Assembly: GCF_028745515.1 (NCBI RefSeq)
Contig: NZ_JAQZSG010000016.1
Coordinates: forward strand, 25,210-89,209
Origin: Paenibacillus thermotolerans
GTDB lineage: Bacteria > Bacillota > Bacilli > Paenibacillales > YIM-B00363
Direction: 5' to 3'
DNA: 64,000 nucleotides
This document shows positions 43,514 to 53,254 of the stretch, piece after piece; the first letter of the stretch is position 1, and each line of letters opens with the position of its first letter. Under the pieces are notes generated by a model, which saw only the letters and a program-made list of their open reading frames with translations, had not been told where the DNA came from and ran no database searches. The position numbers and the translations under genes are program-made.

Positions 43514-44911
43514 TTACCGTATGCCAGCAACTGTCTTCCAATATGTCCATGCTCGTATATATCCACTCGCGTCCGTCCCGTGTTTTAAACAGGTTGCTAT
43601 TCTAGCGTACAACGCTAACAGAACGTCTTGAGCAAGAAACTCTCGATCACTCTCCGACAACAACCGTGGGTCCAGTCCGCGAAGCGATGACGTCAATGAT
43701 TCCATGCTCAAGTCGTCCGGCGTCGAGCAGAACGCGAAGAGTGCGTCGTATATTGGCGGACCGATCATCGGCGACGGGTCTATCAGCCCGACCAAGCCCT
43801 CGTCGCAGAACAAGAAGTTATGCGCTCCGCAATCGCCGTGTAATAAATATGCTTCAGGTTCGTGTCGATCCCGTTGAGCATCGACCAACCGCAAAACAGC
43901 GATGTGATCGTCCTCGGGAAGAATAGTGCCGATTCGGCGACGCGCGTCCCCGACGCGGCGTTCGATGAAGTCCGCCCAATTCAACGTCAAAGGTTCGTCT
44001 AACCACCCCCACCCAGGGGCAGGCGAAACCTGCCGATAACTATTCAATACGTTCCTAACTAAATGTCCCATCCACTCCCATTTAGGTATTGAGGTCGCTT
44101 CCGTGCCGGGCTTGCCAACGGTGTAGTCGTATACGAAATATCGATATTCGGGATCAATGTACCGAACCTTCGGCATCCATCCCCCAGCAGCATATTCCTG
44201 AAGGAAGGCCGTTGCGTTCCTGTTATATACCGGCTCGTCGTACTTTAGTACGAAGCGAGGACGATTGTCCGTCAAAATTGCAAAAACACGACCGTCTGTC
44301 TTGCCCGTCATACGCGATGACAAAACACTTGACTTAGGGATGATCCCTTGGTTTCGCAGCAGATCGAGAACTTCTTCCGGCTCAAGATCTTGTTCCTTCA
44401 GCGCCGGGTCGTATTCGTGCGCCAAAATGCTCATTATCATTAGTGTTTCATAGCCGGCTTCGGTACGGCATGCGTCGCGCATCGTCCCTTCAACCCGGAA
44501 ACCCATCGATTCGTATAATCGTCTCGCTCTCATATTCCGTTCCCTTACATCCAGCCAAAGCCGTCTCGCGTTCCGTTCATGAAACGCGAACCATTGAATC
44601 GCTTGGATCGTTGCTTTCCCGAAACCTTTCCCTTTATCAGTTACAACGAGGCGAAGCAGTTCGACGGTGCTGCGGGAAGCCGCTGTTCCTAGCAAAATAG
44701 CGAACCCGACACGTGAACCCCTTGCGTCTTCAATTATCAAATGCAGCATATCCTCGGAATCTAACGCCTGTTTGTGTCTCTCAAAGCTCCATGGCGCAAT
44801 ATAAGGACGGTTCGCTTCATCAAGCTCGGCCGCGACCACGTAATTCAAGTCCTCTATGCTGCTCGTTCTGCGAATCGTTATTTGTTCGTTATGAAACAAA
44901 GTATCTGTCAT
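43514..44911 (-). CDS. GNAT acetyltransferase fused to aminoglycoside-phosphotransferase-like domain
   Basis: 465 aa. Residues 1 to about 165 are a RimJ/AAC(6')-like GNAT (LRLVVTDKGKGFGKATIQAI, ARRLYESMGFRVEGTMRDA). Residues about 190-465 are an APH-type kinase: VLKYDEP (ATP-site Lys), catalytic LLHGDCGAHNFLF (HGD 358-360) and the metal-site Asp in GLIDPSP (D378). The order is that of AAC(6')-APH(2'') bifunctional enzymes, but this protein is only distantly similar and the metal motif is DPS rather than DFE/DW. ATG 44911 is preceded by AAAGGA; TTG 44920 is the alternative. Confidence 0.85.
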   Translation of the reverse strand: MTDTLFHNEQITIRRTSSIEDLNYVVAAELDEANRPYIAPWSFERHKQALDSEDMLHLIIEDARGSRVGFAILLGTAASRSTVELLRLVVTDKGKGFGKATIQAIQWFAFHERNARRLWLDVRERNMRARRLYESMGFRVEGTMRDACRTEAGYETLMIMSILAHEYDPALKEQDLEPEEVLDLLRNQGIIPKSSVLSSRMTGKTDGRVFAILTDNRPRFVLKYDEPVYNRNATAFLQEYAAGGWMPKVRYIDPEYRYFVYDYTVGKPGTEATSIPKWEWMGHLVRNVLNSYRQVSPAPGWGWLDEPLTLNWADFIERRVGDARRRIGTILPEDDHIAVLRLVDAQRDRHEPEAYLLHGDCGAHNFLFCDEGLVGLIDPSPMIGPPIYDALFAFCSTPDDLSMESLTSSLRGLDPRLLSESDREFLAQDVLLALYARIATCLKHGTDASGYIRAWTYWKTVAGIR

Positions 44912-44961
44912 CTTTCCCAAAATCCTTTCATAAAAAATGCTTGGGTAAATTCTGCCTGTTA

Positions 44962-45840
44962 TTAAATGAAAATATCAAATTCATTCACATAAACCGCGTT
45001 ACCGGATACCTCCACAACATTGCCGTTATCCGATACGGACACTTGAATCCTACCGTTCCTTCCGATTTCATGACCCTGTTCGATAAGAAGTTCTAATGAA
45101 GGAACGTTGTTATCTACGTACCTGGAATAGTAAGCCCCCATGACCCCGGAAGCAGTGCCTGTAACAGGATCCTCAATCGTACCCGAAAACGGAGATGAAA
45201 AATGACGCGCGTGCATGTGCGCATTAAAATCGTAAGTTTCCAGACAAAACGGGTGGATGGACGATCGGGGCATTTCCTTCAGCACATCAGGAAAAACCTT
45301 ATTATTTGGCTGCATTCGTTTGAATGCGGCTAGAGTTTTAATGGGAACCAACAATGTCCATGTACCTGTGCTGCCGTACAACGTGGGAAGTTGCGTTTCA
45401 ATATCGCTTTCTTCGATGCCCATCGAACGAGCCAAATCGTTAAGAGAACCATTAAACACTTGAAACTGGGGAACAGCCTGTCTCATGGTGATAAAAAGCC
45501 CGCCGTTTACAGTGAAACGTACCGGCAAGACTCCTGCTTTTGTTTCAATCGTAAGATCGGTTTTATCACCCAGTCGCCCCATTGTTTGTAGGGCATATAA
45601 AGTGGCCATCGTCGCGTGCCCGCATAGATTGATTTCATGTCCTGGCGTAAAAAATCGGATTCTGACATCTGCTTTATCGGATTTTAAAGGGAAAGCCGTT
45701 TCATTAAAGCCGACCTTCTCCGCGACTTCCTGCATTTGCTCCTCCGAGAGAGTTTCGCCGTCAAAGACGACCCCCGCTGGATTTCCCATATTCGGAATAT
45801 TGCTGAATGCATCGTAATGGTAAACTTTTACTTTTTTCAC
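44962..45840 (-). CDS. PhzF family isomerase-like protein
   Basis: 292 aa with the diaminopimelate-epimerase-like two-lobe fold. Catalytic Glu in [10 protein letters not shown]; also [19 protein letters not shown] and [13 protein letters not shown] near the second lobe, all PhzF marks. Function of such copies outside phenazine clusters is unknown; no phenazine genes here. Starts with GTG behind GGCGGTGGACAT. Confidence 0.93.
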   Translation of the reverse strand: MKKVKVYHYDAFSNIPNMGNPAGVVFDGETLSEEQMQEVAEKVGFNETAFPLKSDKADVRIRFFTPGHEINLCGHATMATLYALQTMGRLGDKTDLTIETKAGVLPVRFTVNGGLFITMRQAVPQFQVFNGSLNDLARSMGIEESDIETQLPTLYGSTGTWTLLVPIKTLAAFKRMQPNNKVFPDVLKEMPRSSIHPFCLETYDFNAHMHARHFSSPFSGTIEDPVTGTASGVMGAYYSRYVDNNVPSLELLIEQGHEIGRNGRIQVSVSDNGNVVEVSGNAVYVNEFDIFI

Positions 45841-45945
45841 ATGTCCACCGCCTGTCCGTTTGTACCTATTATCTTACCAATTCCGGGTGGTGTAGTGATG
45901 AAATTTATTGAAGATAATGGCCCGGACGGTGATGTAAATAAAAAA

Positions 45946-45967
45946 AGCGATGGAACTATTCCATCGC
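45946..45967 (-). terminator. AGCGATGGA-type hairpin, copy 3
   Basis: GCGATGGAA-CTA-TTCCATCGC (9-bp stem), 13 nt past the membrane protein stop. On the minus strand it is followed by TTTTTT, making it a proper intrinsic terminator. Confidence 0.85.
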
Positions 45968-45979
45968 CTCCATCGCCTG

Positions 45980-46411
45980 TTAATTCAACGACTTACTTCC
46001 GAAAATTGCGTTCACCAAGGTAAATCCAGCAACAAATGAAACGATTCCAAAATTATTAATAATTATCATCCAATACGGAATAGGTATGCTAAACGTCGTA
46101 GAGGTTGCAGTCATCGTAAAAAAAGAATATACAATGGGACTGTAAAAAGAGAGGATTAGGCACGGAACGCATATACTTAAGAGTAACTGTAAATTAACTT
46201 TAAAAAACCATTTTTTAACGAAAAGCAGTGAAAGATATATACCGAACAAAAAGGGTACAGAAGAAGTAAACCATAATTGAGGAGCGAGATTAAAGGTGGT
46301 ACCAACAATTTCCTTTACTGCTTGTTCATAATGGTGAAATGCTACAACCAATAAAAATAACCCCAATAACCAAATGATTTGGAAGCCAAATCTTAACCAG
46401 TTAAAAGACAT
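45980..46411 (-). CDS. Four-span membrane protein, hypothetical
   Basis: 143 aa with about four transmembrane helices (WLLGLFLLVVAFHHYEQ, WFTSSVPFLFGIYLSLLFV and two more). Not recognised. ATG 46411 has AAAGGGGGACATT in front, so the longer in-frame start at 46489 is rejected. It starts about 100 nt after the ABC exporter genes and may be their accessory, which is inference. Confidence 0.65.
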   Translation of the reverse strand: MSFNWLRFGFQIIWLLGLFLLVVAFHHYEQAVKEIVGTTFNLAPQLWFTSSVPFLFGIYLSLLFVKKWFFKVNLQLLLSICVPCLILSFYSPIVYSFFTMTATSTTFSIPIPYWMIIINNFGIVSFVAGFTLVNAIFGSKSLN

Positions 46412-46507
46412 AATGTCCCCCTTTCGCAACCTCATCCTTCTGCGGCTAACAAATTTAATTAGTTCTTCTTGATTTATCAAAATGAACATCCCCCTCTATA
46501 GGGAATA

Positions 46508-48337
46508 TCACGCGCCGACGTAATACTGCGCCTGCGCATTCCACAGTTCAGCGTATTTCCCGCCCCGATCGCTTAATAGTTCGTCGTGGGAGCCGCGTTG
46601 AATAAGCCGTCCTTCGTGAAACACGGCGATGTCGTGGCAGAACCGGCAGGACGAGAGCCGGTGGGAGACGAAGATGGCCGTTTTGTCACCGATCAACTCA
46701 TTAAATCGGGAATAAATCTCAAACTCCGCTATGGGGTCCAAAGCTGACGTCGGCTCGTCAAGTACCACAAAAGGCGCATTTTTGTACAGTGCCCTTGCCA
46801 GAGCCACCTTTTGCGCTTCGCCCCCTGAAATTTCAACGCCGTCGTCGGAAAAATCCTTGTGCAAGAAGGTATGAAGCCCTTTGGGCATATTCTTTAACTT
46901 TTCGCCGAACCCCGCCATAATAAGGGACTCCTCCGCCATTTTTGCGTCATAGTTCTCGGCGGCGGCAACGTTATGGCCAAGCGACAATGAGTAGAGTTTA
47001 AAATCTTGAAACACAACGCTGAAAACACCCATATACGCCGAATAGTCGTACTCCCTTATGTCAATGCCATTTAATGTGATAACACCCTCTGTAGGTTCAT
47101 AAAGCCGGCATAGGAGTTTAATCATTGTTGTCTTGCCGCTGCCGTTCATCCCTACAACGGCAAGCCGCCGGCCGATATTAAACTTCATGCTAAGGCGCTC
47201 AATGGCGTATTTGTCGGCGCCGGGATACTTAAATGACACGTCGCGAAACTCAAACTCCAGTTCGGTTTGCGGGATTCGTCTTTTTCCGCCGCTTATTCGC
47301 ATGTTGTCCGGCAGGTCAAGATAGTCGAACAAAAGTCCGAGATACTGGTTGTTTGTAATAAAGTTCCCTAGAACCGAGACAAGCTTGGCCAGTGCGCCGA
47401 CAGCGCCGGTAACCGCGCCGATATACTGAACCACGCTGCCTAAGGGATACATACCATATAGCGCCCGAAGGCCGATAAAGAGATAGACGCAGCCGCCTAG
47501 CACAGCATTGATAGCTGCCGCCAACGCGTTGTTCTTTCCGAAATAGTCGAAAATTTTGTACCAGAACTCTGCTCCAACCGATTTTTTGTAGTGTTCCTCG
47601 ATCGCGGACGCCTGTTTATAAAGGCGAATGTCCTTCGCGGCGTTCTTAGCCTGCATATATTCGTTAAAAAAATGTACATAGGTGTTTGACTTCGGGTTTT
47701 CCTCAAACACCTTCTTCTGGATCCTCTCCTCCCTCTTCTTTAGTACATAGGTAAAGGGAAGTATAAGAAGGATGAGAAAGATCAGCAAGCCGGTGGCAAA
47801 AGGAGACGTTATAAACGTATGCTCGTATGAAGAGGCGGATGAAAACATGCCGATTACCAGCACGATAGACGCCGCAAGTTCAAAAACGGGCTGCAATAAT
47901 TCCGGCAAACTGTAATGCAAGCGCATAATGCCAAGTCCGTTACCGTTAGTCTTGGCTTCAATATCCGCCAACGTTTCGTTATTTTTAGCATCTTCCACCT
48001 GATCGTAATTAAGCTGCATATACCGGTGACCTAAGAAAAAGTAGAAACGCGCCCACAAAGTACTGTTTAAGGTCGTAATCCGGCGCGACACCGCGGCGTT
48101 TACAGCCGAGAGGATAAACGCGAGCCCTACGGCAAGCGCGACGTACAGCGTAATGCGTTCCACATTGCGCGCGCCGGCCAGCTCGTTAATGATCTGGGCA
48201 GACAGGAAGAGCACCATTAACGGCTGCACAGCTTTAATAAAGGATGTGACGAAAGTAAGAGGAATATAGGTTGGCGTTAAACGATTTACAATGCCGTATC
48301 CGCGACGAAGGTTACGCCAGATGGAGCGATTCTTCAT
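46508..48337 (-). CDS. ABC exporter half-transporter (permease plus ATPase)
   Basis: 609 aa. N-terminal six-helix membrane domain, C-terminal ATPase with Walker A VGMNGSGKTT, signature EISGGEAQKVALARAL, Walker B VVLDEPTSALDP and H-loop VSHRLSS. All catalytic residues are intact. ATG 48337 follows AAGGAGGTTGCCGAAA and overlaps the end of the previous gene by 26 nt. It should form a heterodimer with that protein; the exported substrate (drug or peptide) is unknown. Confidence 0.92.
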   Translation of the reverse strand: MKNRSIWRNLRRGYGIVNRLTPTYIPLTFVTSFIKAVQPLMVLFLSAQIINELAGARNVERITLYVALAVGLAFILSAVNAAVSRRITTLNSTLWARFYFFLGHRYMQLNYDQVEDAKNNETLADIEAKTNGNGLGIMRLHYSLPELLQPVFELAASIVLVIGMFSSASSYEHTFITSPFATGLLIFLILLILPFTYVLKKREERIQKKVFEENPKSNTYVHFFNEYMQAKNAAKDIRLYKQASAIEEHYKKSVGAEFWYKIFDYFGKNNALAAAINAVLGGCVYLFIGLRALYGMYPLGSVVQYIGAVTGAVGALAKLVSVLGNFITNNQYLGLLFDYLDLPDNMRISGGKRRIPQTELEFEFRDVSFKYPGADKYAIERLSMKFNIGRRLAVVGMNGSGKTTMIKLLCRLYEPTEGVITLNGIDIREYDYSAYMGVFSVVFQDFKLYSLSLGHNVAAAENYDAKMAEESLIMAGFGEKLKNMPKGLHTFLHKDFSDDGVEISGGEAQKVALARALYKNAPFVVLDEPTSALDPIAEFEIYSRFNELIGDKTAIFVSHRLSSCRFCHDIAVFHEGRLIQRGSHDELLSDRGGKYAELWNAQAQYYVGA

Positions 48338-50156
48338 TTTCGGCAACCTCCTTATCCTTATAGTAGTGAGACTGGACCTCAAACATCTCGGCATATTTCC
48401 CGCCAAATCTCATTAGCTCATCGTGCGTGCCGCACTCGGCAATGCCGCCGCCGTCGATTAACAAGATCCTGTCGCAAAAACGCGTGCTTGCCAGCCTGTG
48501 AGATATGTAAATCGATGTTTTGCCCGCAGTCAGTTCGGCGTAACGCTGATAGATCTCGCTCTCGGCAATAGGGTCAAGCGCAGCCGTAGGCTCATCCAAG
48601 ATGATGACCGGCGCGTCTTTATACAGTGCGCGCGCCAGCGCCAGCTTCTGCTTCTCACCGCCTGAAAGCTCGATTGCGTCGTCGTGCACACGCCTTACAA
48701 GAAGAGTCGATTCACCCTTCTCAAGTCCGCTTACCTTATCCATAAGTCCGGATAAGTATAGGCATTTCTTTACCTTCTCGTAGTCTGTCTTATCAGGAGA
48801 CTGTTGCGAAACGTTTCCGGCAATATCGCAGCAGAAGAGATGAATATCCTGAAACACCGTGGAAAACAGTGTGAAATAATCATCCCTGTTATAGCGCGTA
48901 ATGTCGACGCCGCTGAGCGTAATTTCGCCGCTTGTGGGCTTATAAAGCCCGCATAAGAGCTTAATAAACGTCGTCTTGCCCGCTCCGTTCGCCCCGACAA
49001 TGGCGATGCGCTCTCCCGGCTTTATTTCAAGATCTATGCCGCTAAGGGTCGGCTCCTTCGCCTCCGGATATGTATATCCGACGTTTTTTAGTGTGATTGC
49101 AGGGGGGAGCATGTCGCCGGACGGCAGCTTATGGCCGGCGCCGGTGTTTGAAATATCGGGTACGTCAAGATAAGCGCGTATGTCCGACAACTCGCTTAAG
49201 GCTCGCATAAGCTCGCTGGAATGTGTCAAAATGCCCGACAACCAACCCGCAAACGCTCCAATGGCGGCAAACACGAGCACGAAATTGCCCAACGTCATTT
49301 CGCCGTTTAGCAGCAGGTAAATCAGAAACGCGTACGCCGCGCCGTCGCGCAATAGGCTGAGCGCGGCATCCGAAAGCTGCGCCTTCATATCACCCGTCGC
49401 TACCTTTTTCTCTTTTTCGGTACAGGTAGCGAGTACATTTTGAAAAATGCCGCTGATCAGGCTGCTAAGGCCATAAAGGCGCACGTCTTTACCACCGGAC
49501 GGCTCTTTCGATACCTTCTGGATATACCACAGCTTGCCCTGAAGCTTTGACCGCTCCTCGCGCGTGTCCCTCTCGATCTTGCGCGCGCGGGAGAGCGCCA
49601 GCCAGTTGATTCCAGCCGACAGTGCAAGAAAGAGAATAATAAGGGGGTGTACCGCAACAATAACCGTACCATATGTAAGAAAACCCAATACGTTCATTGA
49701 TAGCTGCGACATGGTGCGCGGTACGTTGGAGGAAGGAGAGTGATTACTTTGCATGGCTCGCCACGCCTTTTCCCCCAGCTTGGCGTATCCGGGGCTCTCC
49801 AGCACCTCGAAGTCCATGACCAAATGCTTATGCATGGTGATTTGAAGGTGTTTCAATATGCTGATGGTGCCCACTGATTCGTTGGTGATGAGATCGGCGT
49901 AGCTTTTCGCGCAGCTCAGCACGGCGAGTAGAAGAGCCATAACGCCCACCGACAGTATAAATTCGCCTGGCGTGACGCCTGCCGTAATATTGTCGATGAC
50001 AATTTTGGGCATAAGTATACTGACAAAGGGCAGACCGACACCGACAAGCACCGAGATGACACAACAAATCAGCGTTAGCGGCCTTGCCCGCCAATGAAGC
50101 CGCATGGAGTAAACGATGTTTGACCACGCGGAGTACGCCGCTTTCTCTTTTGCCAC
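48312..50156 (-). CDS. ABC exporter half-transporter (permease plus ATPase)
   Basis: 614 aa. Walker A VGANGAGKTTF, signature ELSGGEKQKLALARAL, Walker B VIILDEPTAALDP and H-loop ISHRLAS. Membrane domain in the first 330 residues. Starts with GTG 50156 behind AAGGAGGTTTTATT. First gene of a pair with overlapping genes, so a heterodimeric exporter is expected. The AT-rich leader upstream shows no precursor peptide gene. Confidence 0.92.
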   Translation of the reverse strand: MAKEKAAYSAWSNIVYSMRLHWRARPLTLICCVISVLVGVGLPFVSILMPKIVIDNITAGVTPGEFILSVGVMALLLAVLSCAKSYADLITNESVGTISILKHLQITMHKHLVMDFEVLESPGYAKLGEKAWRAMQSNHSPSSNVPRTMSQLSMNVLGFLTYGTVIVAVHPLIILFLALSAGINWLALSRARKIERDTREERSKLQGKLWYIQKVSKEPSGGKDVRLYGLSSLISGIFQNVLATCTEKEKKVATGDMKAQLSDAALSLLRDGAAYAFLIYLLLNGEMTLGNFVLVFAAIGAFAGWLSGILTHSSELMRALSELSDIRAYLDVPDISNTGAGHKLPSGDMLPPAITLKNVGYTYPEAKEPTLSGIDLEIKPGERIAIVGANGAGKTTFIKLLCGLYKPTSGEITLSGVDITRYNRDDYFTLFSTVFQDIHLFCCDIAGNVSQQSPDKTDYEKVKKCLYLSGLMDKVSGLEKGESTLLVRRVHDDAIELSGGEKQKLALARALYKDAPVIILDEPTAALDPIAESEIYQRYAELTAGKTSIYISHRLASTRFCDRILLIDGGGIAECGTHDELMRFGGKYAEMFEVQSHYYKDKEVAENEESLHLA

Positions 50157-50347
50157 AATAAAACCTCCTTATTTGATTAATGAAGCATCGGCTAAAGTCG
50201 ATATTGCTGCAGGATATCGCCTTAGCGCATTGTCGAGAACAGCATAGCACTTCCGCGAATTTCGTCCTATCAAGCATTAGTTGAATTTGCAGGCTTTTGG
50301 GTCATTCAACTGCCGGTAGAATCAATGTACACACCATAATGTAAATA

Positions 50348-50370
50348 AGCGATGGATCGGTTCCATCGCT
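50348..50370 (-). terminator. AGCGATGGA hairpin, copy 4
   Basis: AGCGATGGA-TCGGT-TCCATCGCT, perfect 9-bp stem, 12 nt past the stop of the FlaR-like gene. Followed on the minus strand by TATTTACATTAT. Confidence 0.7.
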
Positions 50371-50382
50371 CTGCTCTCGTTC

Positions 50383-50880
50383 TCAATCATCATATACAAA
50401 ATCTAAGTCATTATTGTCGGACAGTTTAATTACTTTATTCTTATACAACTCCAACCTTGCTTCAAAATCTCCTCTATTTTTTTCATACTCCCGTGTCCAT
50501 TGATACATCATTTTTAACATTGCAATATCAGGTTTATAATGACATTTTTCAATACCAAGATTTTGCTTGAGGAACCGAGTTGAAATTCTTACCTTCCTCT
50601 TCCAAAGCGGAGTATCGAGAAATATGATTGTATCAGCCATGTCAAATAAGCAACGATAAGATTCACGGTCGGTTCCTTCAAATATCCAAGAACCATGCTT
50701 ATCAATTTCCATAATAACCTCAACCTGCTCTACTGCTGTCCGCTTGGATCTCCCCGACTCTGTACGATGATAGACGACAGTATCCAACTCATACCAAGGA
50801 ACGTTGATTTTATTTGATAACCGCTTGGCAAATGTCGTCTTGCCACTCGCTACTATTCCAGTGATAAGAACCTTTTTCAT
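50383..50880 (-). CDS. P-loop kinase-like protein (FlaR/topology modulation family)
   Basis: 165 aa. Walker A GIVASGKTTFAKRL at residues 8-21, then WYELDTVVYHRTESGRS, GSWIFEGTD and ADTIIFLDTPLWKR, the pattern of FlaR-like adenylate-kinase-related proteins. Probably a small-molecule or nucleotide kinase; the historic name refers to DNA topology but is poorly supported. ATG follows GGAGGAAT. Confidence 0.88.
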   Translation of the reverse strand: MKKVLITGIVASGKTTFAKRLSNKINVPWYELDTVVYHRTESGRSKRTAVEQVEVIMEIDKHGSWIFEGTDRESYRCLFDMADTIIFLDTPLWKRKVRISTRFLKQNLGIEKCHYKPDIAMLKMMYQWTREYEKNRGDFEARLELYKNKVIKLSDNNDLDFVYDD

Positions 50881-50989
50881 ATTCCTCCGCTGTACATGTC
50901 CCGCTAATTGAATACCATCACTTTTTCCCTATGGGTAAGCTCCATGAGGTTATGTTCGTTTTGTTGGAAAAGGATTCTGATACCTAGTT

Positions 50990-51493
50990 TCAATCCCACA
51001 CCAATTTCCCCTTCCTCATTTTTGCTATGTATATGATTTGCCCTGTGTGGCTAGGTAGATGTCTGAATTGATGTAAGAGCATTTCCAGAATAGTGGATTG
51101 ATTATTCAAGGCAGCGGAGTTAAACGTCGGGTAATTTAGATAAGGTTGTTCCAGAAGTCTTTCTGGGTTCGCTTTCATCATTTCAAGAACTCGAATGATG
51201 CAATCATATGATTTATTTGATATCTCCAACGCTTGCTCTTTTGACATTCGGAGACCGCGTTTGAATTCGTTGCTTCTATCCTCGATGTAAGTAGCGCCAA
51301 AGTATGCGGTTTCAAACCACTGATGAACAGCGCCCGAAATGTGTGCTATTAAATTAGCTATGCTGTTACTCTCAGGTGTCGGTGACCATATGATATCCTC
51401 TTCCGATAACTGTTCAATTACCTTGCGCGTCCACTTCTGATCTGCTTTATATTTGATCAATAGATGGTCAATCACAATATTTGAACTGTCCAA
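50990..51493 (-). CDS. DinB family protein
   Basis: 167 aa four-helix bundle. The metal-site histidines are visible: LIAHISGAVHQWF and LLHQFRHLPSHTGQI, which match DinB/DUF1572. Start TTG 51493 is chosen because GGGAGGTG lies 9 nt upstream. DinB-like proteins are thiol-dependent enzymes (bacillithiol transferases) in several Firmicutes; this is only a possibility here. Confidence 0.85.
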   Translation of the reverse strand: MDSSNIVIDHLLIKYKADQKWTRKVIEQLSEEDIIWSPTPESNSIANLIAHISGAVHQWFETAYFGATYIEDRSNEFKRGLRMSKEQALEISNKSYDCIIRVLEMMKANPERLLEQPYLNYPTFNSAALNNQSTILEMLLHQFRHLPSHTGQIIYIAKMRKGKLVWD

Positions 51494-51587
51494 TAATTTA
51501 CACCTCCCATATTTTGCTACAATCGTATCAAACGTTTGTTCGCATGTAAAGGGGGGCAAAGCGTTGGATCGGGAACGGATATTACAC

Positions 51588-52664
51588 TCATTCCCAAAGT
51601 CTGCTTATGCCTCTGATAAGAAGGGCAGCCTGGTCGACCGTCTGTTTCACGATTTCCGCAGCTGCGTGGTCTTTGGCTAACCTAAGGCCTTGGCCGGCCC
51701 AAAGTGACATATACTCCGGATTATTCATTTTAGAGGCTGCTTGGCGAATATCCCTCGTCAACGCGTTTTGAATCGGGTAGGCGGGAATATCCCCCTCATA
51801 GAAGCGCATATCCTTCATGAATTCCGTAAGAATGCCACGCGCAGCTTTTCCTGAATAGAAATTTGTAACCTCGGTTGAATCTTCGTTTGACGAAATTATT
51901 TTCTGCTTATGTACTGCATGGGCTCCGCTTTCAATGCTTGCTAAAAAAGCAGTACCCATCTGCACTGCGGAAGCCCCTAATGCGAGGCTTGCAACAAGCC
52001 CACGCCCATCCATGATGCCACCCGATGCGATTACGGGAACCGACACATGATCCACAATTTGCGGAACAAGAGCCATAGTACCAATCAGTGCGTCTGCGGT
52101 GCTTGTTAAGAACGAGCCTCGGTGTCCTCCTGCCTCACTTCCTTGGGCAACAACCGCGTCTACTCCAGCGGCTTCTAAAGCTATGGCTTCATCGACTGTC
52201 GTTGCTGTACCAACGACGAAAATCCCTTTCTGTTTTATGGCTTGAACAATATCCTGCGACGGTATGCCAAAGGTGAAACTAAGGACGGAGACATTTTCTT
52301 CAAGCAAGACCTGTACTTGTTCTTCGAACGACTCCACAAGCTTCGGGTTCGATGTATTTGGAGCAATACCTATCTCCGCACGATATTTGTTAAGGTAATT
52401 ATTCATTGCGGCAATGGTATCTTGGGGGGGATCCGGTTGTTCGGGTATGAACAGGTTTACACCAAAGGGCCGATCTGTTCTTTGCTTTATCTCCCTGATG
52501 GCAATTCCGATTTGCTCAGGCGATAAATAACCTGCTCCGAGGTTTCCGAGCCCTCCGGCGTTTGAAACTGATGCAACTAAATCCGGCGTCGTCGGGCCGC
52601 CTGCCATTGGCGCTTGAAGGATAGGGTATTCAATCTTGAGCTTTCGTGTTAGTTCTGTCTTCAT
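51588..52664 (-). CDS. Nitronate monooxygenase (NMO/2-nitropropane dioxygenase)
   Basis: 358 aa FMN enzyme with TIM barrel. Start KLKIEYPILQAPMAGGPTTP, catalytic His in GSEAGGHRGSF, phosphate-binding VPVIASGGIMDGRGLVASLALGA. Oxidises propionate-3-nitronate or other alkyl nitronates. ATG 52664 has AAGGAGTTTGAAATA in front; ATG 52745 is rejected. Its promoter region overlaps the end of a broken NUDIX gene. Confidence 0.93.
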   Translation of the reverse strand: MKTELTRKLKIEYPILQAPMAGGPTTPDLVASVSNAGGLGNLGAGYLSPEQIGIAIREIKQRTDRPFGVNLFIPEQPDPPQDTIAAMNNYLNKYRAEIGIAPNTSNPKLVESFEEQVQVLLEENVSVLSFTFGIPSQDIVQAIKQKGIFVVGTATTVDEAIALEAAGVDAVVAQGSEAGGHRGSFLTSTADALIGTMALVPQIVDHVSVPVIASGGIMDGRGLVASLALGASAVQMGTAFLASIESGAHAVHKQKIISSNEDSTEVTNFYSGKAARGILTEFMKDMRFYEGDIPAYPIQNALTRDIRQAASKMNNPEYMSLWAGQGLRLAKDHAAAEIVKQTVDQAALLIRGISRLWE

Positions 52665-52701
52665 TATTTCAAACTCCTTCTTGGCTTCATCTGACGCTAC
52701 A

Positions 52702-53187
52702 CTAGCGTAACAGTTTACTTTGTTGAATTTCATATTCTTCGACATAATTACGATACTTATTGCCGTTGTAGTAATCTATAATGTCTTGGTTAATTTCTGG
52801 GTAGAGTTGAATCGTGTTTAATTCCGAAATCGGTATCCATTTTACAGCTGTTTGATTAGGGTCTGGCTTTTCGGGGAGTTTAGGGGTTCATCCTGCTTTC
52901 AATTCGCATTCAAATGTAATGCCAACGGAGTGCGTACTACCATAAATGTAGTTGTTTTTAGTTGGTTGATATTCATAAACAAATGCAACGGAACCGACTT
53001 TTATGTCGGCACATGCCTCTTCTTTGGCTTCCCGCATTACAGCTTCAACGAAGGTTTCACCCGCTTCAAGGCCACCTGCCGGAAAATTGTAATGTACGCC
53101 GTCGTCGTTATCGTTTTTATACTCGATGAGCAAGATGGCTCCATCCTGAATGATCAGGGCGCAAGCACGAAGGCGTATCTTCTCCAC
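52702..53187 (-). pseudogene. NUDIX hydrolase gene with in-frame TGA stop
   Basis: Starts with GTG 53187 behind AAAGGACG. The Nudix box GGLEAGETFVEAVMREAKEEAC is intact. After ITFECELKAG a TGA at 52890-52888 ends the product at 99 aa, but the same frame continues for 61 more codons that are plainly NUDIX-like (TPKLPEKPDPNQTAVKWIP, SELNTIQLYPEINQDIIDY) and ends with TAG at 52702. The full protein would be about 160 aa, the usual length. A single base change explains it. Either nonsense mutation, sequencing error, or readthrough; the short form keeps the catalytic box. Confidence 0.8.
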
Positions 53188-53254
53188 CCAATCACGTCCT
53201 TTTGGTTTTGGTTACGACCATAGAAAATTGTATCAAACCCACAGCAGACTCGTG

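Noticed and set aside
44962..45840. Phenazine biosynthesis
   Set aside because: Only a PhzF-like protein is present; none of phzA-E or G is nearby.
50157..50290. Cys-rich open frame (MLDRTKFAEVLCCSRQCAKA...) before an ABC exporter gene, as possible peptide precursor
   Set aside because: It has no ribosome site and runs out of frame into the exporter gene without a stop near a plausible precursor end.
52888..52890. TGA as selenocysteine codon in the NUDIX gene
   Set aside because: No SECIS-like hairpin was seen directly after it, and no NUDIX selenoprotein family is known to me; a nonsense change is simpler.
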